A DNA stretch of 64,000 bases, taken from contig CP138355.1 in assembly GCA_033584155.1 (NCBI GenBank), positions 3,419,826 through 3,483,825 of the forward strand, given 5' to 3'. Source of the stretch: Candidatus Electrothrix scaldis (lineage in GTDB: Bacteria; Desulfobacterota; Desulfobulbia; Desulfobulbales; Desulfobulbaceae). The notes under the pieces were generated by a model, which saw only the letters and a program-made list of their open reading frames with translations, ran no database searches and was not told where the DNA came from. This document shows, in pieces, positions 60,259 to 64,000 of the stretch; the first letter of the stretch is position 1; each line of letters begins with the position of its first letter. Both the position numbers and the translations under genes were made by a program.

Positions 60259-61307
60259 TGGGTAAGGACGATATGGAATCCATTATTCTTGCAGGAGATA
60301 TCGGGGCGACCAAGACCGTCTTGGCGCTCTACGACAGCAGCAGGGTTGTAAGCGATAGTATTGAAGACGGCCTGCTGGCAGAAAGCACCCTGCGCAACAC
60401 AGACTTTCCCTCCTTTTCTAAGGCCTTAAGCGCATTCCTCGCCAAACAGCAAGTACAGCCGGAACAGGCCTGTTTTGGTGTGGCCGGTCCGATTCAGGAC
60501 AACAAGGTCAACATGACCAACCTGGACTGGAACCTGAACGGCGCTGATCTTGCCGCTGAGTTTGGTATGAAAGAGGTTTTGCTGGTCAATGATTTGGTTG
60601 CCACAGCGAGCGGAGCACTTCATCTCCCCCAGGAAAACCTGGTAGCATTGAATCCAGGGAAGGTCGTAAAAAACGCAAGTGTCGGGGTTCTGGCTGTCGG
60701 CACTGGCCTGGGGCAATCCTTTGTCCCGCCTATGCCTATGGGACAACGCAGGCAGGCCTTTCCTACGGAAGGCGGGCATTCATCCTTTGCTCCCCGTAAC
60801 CAGGAGCAGATAGAACTCCTGCAATACCTACTCTCTCCCTTGGAGGAGGAACCGCAACCACCCCATGTGAGTGTGGAACAGGTTTGTTCCGGCATGGCCC
60901 TCCCTGCCCTGTACGCCTTTCAGCTTACCCGCTGTCAGGAACCGGAATGGATGCGGGAAAAACGCCTGGATGCAGAGCCCGCTGCCCTCACACCATTGAT
61001 TGTTGAGGCAGCCAATGCAGCTTTAGATGGGACTCCTTGTGAGCCCGCACTTCGGGCAGTCCAGCTTCTGCTGGATATTCTTGCTGCCGAGGCAGCTAAT
61101 CTTGCGCTCAAGGTCTTGGCAACAGGCGGCATATTTCTCGGTGGCGGCATGGTACCACGACTGCTTGCCCACATTGATGCAAAACACTTTATGGAGATCT
61201 TCAGCCGGGGTGTCTACCGGGAAATGCTTGGGGACATTCCAGTACATATCATCATGGAGCCCAAGACAGCCTTACTTGGGGCCAGACAACTCGCCCTGAA
61301 GCCCTAA
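60258..61307 (+). CDS. glk: Glucokinase (ROK-unrelated Glk type)
   Basis: A 349-residue sugar kinase that phosphorylates glucose with ATP. AGDIGATKTVLALYD is the phosphate-binding loop, CFGVAGPIQDN, TNLDW and LLVNDLVATA hold the substrate, and TEGGHSSFAP and LGGGMVPRLL complete the family pattern of E. coli-type glucokinase. The start overlaps the ferredoxin stop; an ATG five codons on is possible. Length is about 20 residues over E. coli Glk. Confidence 0.92.
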   Translation: MGKDDMESIILAGDIGATKTVLALYDSSRVVSDSIEDGLLAESTLRNTDFPSFSKALSAFLAKQQVQPEQACFGVAGPIQDNKVNMTNLDWNLNGADLAAEFGMKEVLLVNDLVATASGALHLPQENLVALNPGKVVKNASVGVLAVGTGLGQSFVPPMPMGQRRQAFPTEGGHSSFAPRNQEQIELLQYLLSPLEEEPQPPHVSVEQVCSGMALPALYAFQLTRCQEPEWMREKRLDAEPAALTPLIVEAANAALDGTPCEPALRAVQLLLDILAAEAANLALKVLATGGIFLGGGMVPRLLAHIDAKHFMEIFSRGVYREMLGDIPVHIIMEPKTALLGARQLALKP

Positions 61308-61423
61308 AAAGAGCATTCACGGTTGATCTTTCCCTCCTCTTGTAAGTAGAATGAAACCTGATGGAGCAAGCGCAAAACTTGCTCCACATTCTTCACCCCC
61401 CCTTTGTTATTAACGTGCCCTAA

Positions 61424-61457
61424 CAAGAATTTTCAGATTCCAAGAATTTTCAGATTC
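61424..61457 (+). repeat. Tandem 17-base direct repeat
   Basis: CAAGAATTTTCAGATTC occurs twice head to tail (61424-61440 and 61441-61457) directly before the exchanger gene. It is a short slippage duplication or paired sites in the leader. Confidence 0.8.
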
Positions 61458-61469
61458 GAAGAAAGACCT

Positions 61470-62570
61470 ATGGACCTCATCGCCGCAGGCGGCAGCCTCC
61501 TGATTATGCTCATCGCCATCTACATTTTGGCGATTATGACCGACGAATATTTCATTCCCAGCCTGGACCATATCTCCGGCCTGTTGAAGCTTCCCTCCAA
61601 TGTGGCTGGAGCCTCGCTCATGGCAATGGGATCTTCAGCTCCGGAACTAGCCATTGCCATGACTGCCCTTTTTCAAGGCAGTGGTGAACACAGTGACGTA
61701 GGGATCGGGACCATTGTTGGCTCTGCGGTCTTTAATATCCTGGTGATTACCGGAGCCTCGGCCCTGGCCAGGCCAGCAAAAATAACCCTTTCTGTTGTTC
61801 TCCGGGACTGCCTGGTCTATGTGACCTCCATCGTGTTGCTCCTTATTACCTTTTCAGATGGGAAAATCCATCCTTTTGAAGCACTCACCTTTCTTTTGCT
61901 CTATGTATTCTATTTGCTTATTCTCTATAAATGGAATTCCTGGTTCCCTGAAGAAACCCTAGCTGCCGCAGAACACGGTGAAGAAGAAAACAAACAATCC
62001 CAAGATGCTACAGAGCTGTCCCCAGGCAGCATCATGGGGAGCCTGAAGCACTGGCTCATCAAGTTTCTCGGCATCTTTGCTGGCGAGGTGGAAAAATCCT
62101 ACCTGCGGGTTTTCTTTGTCTCTATTGCCGTTATTATCGGACTCAGCTGGGTTCTGGTCAAAAGCGTTATCATCTTTGGTGATGCCACAGCCATCCCTCC
62201 GGTTATTGTTGCCCTGACCCTGCTGGCTGCTGGCACCTCTGCCCCGGACATGATTTCCTCTGTTGTGGTGGCTCGCCAAGGACGTGGAGACATGGCGGTA
62301 GCCAATGCAGTGGGATCCAATATCTTTGATATCCTCATAGGGCTGGGGCTGCCTTGGCTCATTGCTATGGGGATGGGCATGATGACCGGTGGCCACATTT
62401 TCGTGGAAGTCGGCACAGCAAACCTCCTCAGCTCTACCCTGGTTCTCTTGGGAACCGTCTTTGTCTTGTTTATCTTTCTCTATACCGAACGAACCCTGAG
62501 CAGGAAAGAAGGAGGCATTTTAATTTTCCTCTATCTCATCTACGTGCTGTGGATCGTGTTATGGGGATAA
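61470..62570 (+). CDS. Calcium/sodium antiporter-type cation exchanger (CaCA family)
   Basis: A 366-residue inner-membrane exchanger with about ten helices in two inverted halves. The alpha repeats are intact: GASLMAMGSSAPELAIA (about residues 47-63) with GTIVGSAVFNILVI, and ALTLLAAGTSAPDMISSVVVARQG with NAVGSNIFDILIGLGLPW. A cytoplasmic acidic loop near residues 165-195 may bind cation. I start it at ATG 61470, after GAAAGA, because upstream residues come from the tandem repeat. Na+ or H+ coupling is not decidable. Confidence 0.92.
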   Translation: MDLIAAGGSLLIMLIAIYILAIMTDEYFIPSLDHISGLLKLPSNVAGASLMAMGSSAPELAIAMTALFQGSGEHSDVGIGTIVGSAVFNILVITGASALARPAKITLSVVLRDCLVYVTSIVLLLITFSDGKIHPFEALTFLLLYVFYLLILYKWNSWFPEETLAAAEHGEEENKQSQDATELSPGSIMGSLKHWLIKFLGIFAGEVEKSYLRVFFVSIAVIIGLSWVLVKSVIIFGDATAIPPVIVALTLLAAGTSAPDMISSVVVARQGRGDMAVANAVGSNIFDILIGLGLPWLIAMGMGMMTGGHIFVEVGTANLLSSTLVLLGTVFVLFIFLYTERTLSRKEGGILIFLYLIYVLWIVLWG

Positions 62571-62575
62571 AAAGC

Positions 62576-62604
62576 GATTATCATCTTTTCCCGGGATGAT
62601 AATC
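62576..62604. terminator. Hairpin after the exchanger gene
   Basis: Perfect ten-base stem GATTATCATC/GATGATAATC (62576-62585 and 62595-62604) with a nine-base loop, five bases after the stop. A weak T stretch follows (ATCTTTC). Probably the 3' end. Confidence 0.65.
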
Positions 62605-62761
62605 ATCTTTCAGCACCCTTTCCCTTTCCAAGGTATTCCATCGTACCTAAGCCCTATCCTCCTGAGTTATTTCAATATAGCGCCTATCGATAACTATTAC
62701 CACCTGCCATCATCGTAACCTTCTGAATAAAAAGAAAGTATTATTTTTAATACAAAACGAC

Positions 62762-62790
62762 TTGACAGGGTAATCGTTATCAAATAGTAA
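62762..62790 (+). promoter_or_regulatory. Candidate promoter of the small secreted protein gene
   Basis: TTGACA (62762-62767), then 17 bases including the A/T-rich TAATCGTTATCA, then TAGTAA (62785-62790). TAATCGTTATCA resembles half of an iron-type (Fur) box, but the match is partial. Confidence 0.45.
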
Positions 62791-62845
62791 ATAATTATAC
62801 GCTTTACAAAAAAAACTCATGTTAACCAAAAAGAGGGGGAAGAAC

Positions 62846-63217
62846 ATGAACAAGAACAATCTGAAATTCTTATTGGCTATCGCGCTTGCATCATCCTGGG
62901 TCGGTGTGACAAATTCCTATGCTGCCTTAGGCACCACACCTGTACCCGATGTCAGTGCATTAACAGTAGAAGAAGCCGACGCAAAATACGGCGTTGGATC
63001 TGGATACGAATATCCAATTGTTTTCGAGGTCAACGCGAAAGTAGGCGCCCAAAAATGTGTCTCAATCGGGCCTGATTGCAGCTTCGCCTGCCCGACACCC
63101 AAAATCTACTACCAATCTCCTCATCATTACCTGAACGGGGACGGAAGTCGAATCATCCGCGTTGATGTTTACTATGATAATAATGAGACGGATACCTTCA
63201 GAGAGCCATCATGCTAA
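62846..63217 (+). CDS. Small secreted Cys-containing protein
   Basis: A 123-residue protein with a signal peptide (basic MNKNNLK, core FLLAIALASSWVGV, cleavage near SYAAL). The mature part starts TTPVPDVSALTVEEADAKYG, and further on has Cys residues in QKCVSIGPDCSFACP and a last Cys at the C-terminus (EPSC), enough for two disulfides. GGGGAAG precedes ATG 62846. No family recognised. A hairpin follows about 95 bases later. Confidence 0.72.
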   Translation: MNKNNLKFLLAIALASSWVGVTNSYAALGTTPVPDVSALTVEEADAKYGVGSGYEYPIVFEVNAKVGAQKCVSIGPDCSFACPTPKIYYQSPHHYLNGDGSRIIRVDVYYDNNETDTFREPSC

Positions 63218-63310
63218 GAAGTTCCTCGCCAACCAGTCATTATAACAAAAGAGCTGCTCAGACAGTACTTGTTATCAATTTTTACACCTCATAAACGCCA
63301 TAATGAACAA

Positions 63311-63331
63311 GGGCGGATATCGAATCCGCCC
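63311..63331. terminator. Hairpin downstream of the small secreted protein gene
   Basis: Perfect eight-base stem GGGCGGAT/ATCCGCCC (63311-63318 and 63324-63331) without a T tract. It may mark the transcript end. Confidence 0.4.
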
Positions 63332-63430
63332 CGATTATAGTACCCTGCATACCTCCACTTTGTTCCCTGGCTCCAGCCTACCACTCTCACCCCTTCCGCC
63401 CACCGTTAAAACAAAGGGCTATTTCCGGTC

Positions 63431-63508
63431 GCCCCTCTGGGGCTAAATGACCAGGCACCAACGTCCCAAAGGGATTGTCGATCATAGCACGGTGTTTCAA
63501 CGCCGGGC
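63431..63508. repeat. Three small hairpins in a row, possible dispersed repeat
   Basis: GCCCC/GGGGC (63431-63443), TCCC/GGGA (63464-63474) and an imperfect GCACGGTG/CGCCGGGC (63487-63508). The third region resembles the GCCCGGCGTTGAAAC type repetitive hairpins found in many genomes. It leads into the minisatellite. Confidence 0.4.
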
Positions 63509-63515
63509 ACAGAAC

Positions 63516-63680
63516 CAGGGAGGATACAGGCATGTACTTTGGGAGCATGCAGGCATGCTCTTCGGGAGGATGCAGGCATGCTCTTCGGGAGTATGCAGGT
63601 ATGCTCTTTGGGAGGATGCAGGTATGCTCTTCGGGAGGATGCAGGCATGCTCTTCGGGAGGATACAGGCTTCCTCTTTGC
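63516..63680. repeat. 23-bp minisatellite, about seven units
   Basis: Units of 23 bases begin at 63530, 63553, 63576, 63599, 63622 and 63645, with partial units on both sides. The consensus contains GCATGCTCTTCGGGAGGATG and CAG, and units differ by single bases. The period is not a multiple of three, so all frames repeat with a 23-codon period; the open frames across it are an artefact. Confidence 0.92.
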
Positions 63681-63763
63681 AGAGGGCGCAATGTTCAAAA
63701 TGTATCTGATGTCGTTTTTTCCTTGCATAATTCGATGAGGCTATTATTGTTTGATGTAAGGCT

Positions 63764-64000
63764 GTTGGGGGTTACCCTATGAAGAGGGTATTAAGACTTT
63801 AGCAAAGGTTACTTCAGTCTGGGCATTAGTTGGAGTACCTACCCTATGAAGAGGGTATTAAGACATTTCTTATTTTGTTGTTAATTTGCTACAATTGTTG
63901 GAGTACCTACCCTATGAAGAGGGTATTAAGACACTATATATTTGTTCCCTAAAGCAGAACAAAAGCGGTTGGAGTACCTACCCTATGAAGAGGGTATTAA
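63764..64000. CRISPR. CRISPR array, start only (four repeats, three spacers, continues beyond the window)
   Basis: A 36-base repeat, beginning GTTGGAGTACCTACCC and ending GGGTATTAAGAC, occurs at 63829-63864, 63897-63932 and 63968-64000 (cut by the window end). A degenerate 34-base copy is at 63764-63797. Spacers are 31, 32 and 35 bases (63798-63828, 63865-63896 and 63933-63967) with unrelated sequences. The repeat has a six-base stem TACCCT/AGGGTA around ATGAAG. The worn first repeat would normally mark the leader-distal end, placing the leader to the right, but this is not certain. No cas gene is in the window. Confidence 0.95.

Noticed and set aside
63387-63782. Several overlapping repeat-protein-like frames on both strands
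   Set aside because: They are translations of the 23-base minisatellite, whose period is not a multiple of three, so every frame appears repetitive. No start signal supports any of them.

Overview
The window reads as a chromosome segment of a sulfur-metabolising anaerobic bacterium, most likely Desulfobacterota of the Desulfobulbales type. This is inferred from gene content and not tested by phylogeny. The pointers are a Tat-exported polysulfide/thiosulfate reductase-type molybdoenzyme operon, a partial nuo operon, a type 2 tryptophan synthase beta subunit, molybdenum-cofactor genes, and a large load of toxin-antitoxin modules and membrane ATPases. A cable-bacterium-like relative is possible but cannot be shown from this sequence. 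Coding is dense, and several AT-rich islands stand out from the rest by eye.

Layout. At 1-7.2 kb, all on the minus strand, lie a partial secreted protein, a DegT-type aminotransferase and a pantothenate block (panC and panD). An AT-rich restriction-modification pair is translationally coupled to the end of panD. At 7.4-12.3 kb there is an RluA-type pseudouridine synthase whose usual N-terminal domain is a separate upstream frame, then trpB2, a secreted protein and a gene fragment. At 12.3-18.1 kb two VapBC-type modules alternate with two NTPases that carry membrane segments, followed by a membrane protein. At 18.4-23.3 kb are a SnoaL-like protein, a 48-residue Lys-rich protein, a cold shock protein, a broken RimJ/RimL acetyltransferase, secreted proteins and an AT-rich DUF2235 hydrolase. 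At 24.0-28.7 kb are mog, purM, mgtE and a DegS-like protease.

At 28.7-31.1 kb is a nested insertion zone. The first 72 bases of a CPA2 cation/proton antiporter gene are present once at the real gene and again, fully or partly, in front of two cargo blocks (two unknown genes; a RelE/HigA-type toxin-antitoxin pair). At 33-38.3 kb are a double SnoaL protein, a relic of a PilB/GspE ATPase and the psrABC-type operon. At 38.9-44.7 kb are a bile-acid-symporter-like carrier, a YkgJ-type cysteine-cluster protein, a PHP phosphatase, an IlvY-type regulator, a lone CZB zinc-binding protein and a MOSC protein. A 93-bp miniature inverted-repeat element with a 7-bp target duplication follows the MOSC gene. 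At 45.0-55.4 kb is nuoD-H-I-J-K-L-M-N, interrupted between nuoL and nuoM by a lipoprotein alkaline phosphatase and lacking nuoA-C and nuoE-G. At 55.8-64 kb are guaB and guaA with a palindromic repeat between them, a NYN-nuclease-like/ferredoxin/glucokinase operon, a cation exchanger, a small secreted protein, a 23-bp minisatellite, and the start of a CRISPR array that leaves the window.

How the genes fit together. The Psr-type complex and the NuoD-N membrane arm are respiratory modules around the quinone pool. Mog and possibly the MOSC protein relate to the molybdenum cofactor that PsrA needs. guaB, guaA and purM make purines, and panC and panD make pantothenate. The accessory load (restriction-modification, three toxin-antitoxin pairs, CRISPR, ATPases, an unknown cargo cassette, several palindromic repeat families and four gene relics) shows repeated small insertions into a housekeeping backbone. 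No tRNA or rRNA gene and no complete transposase was recognised.
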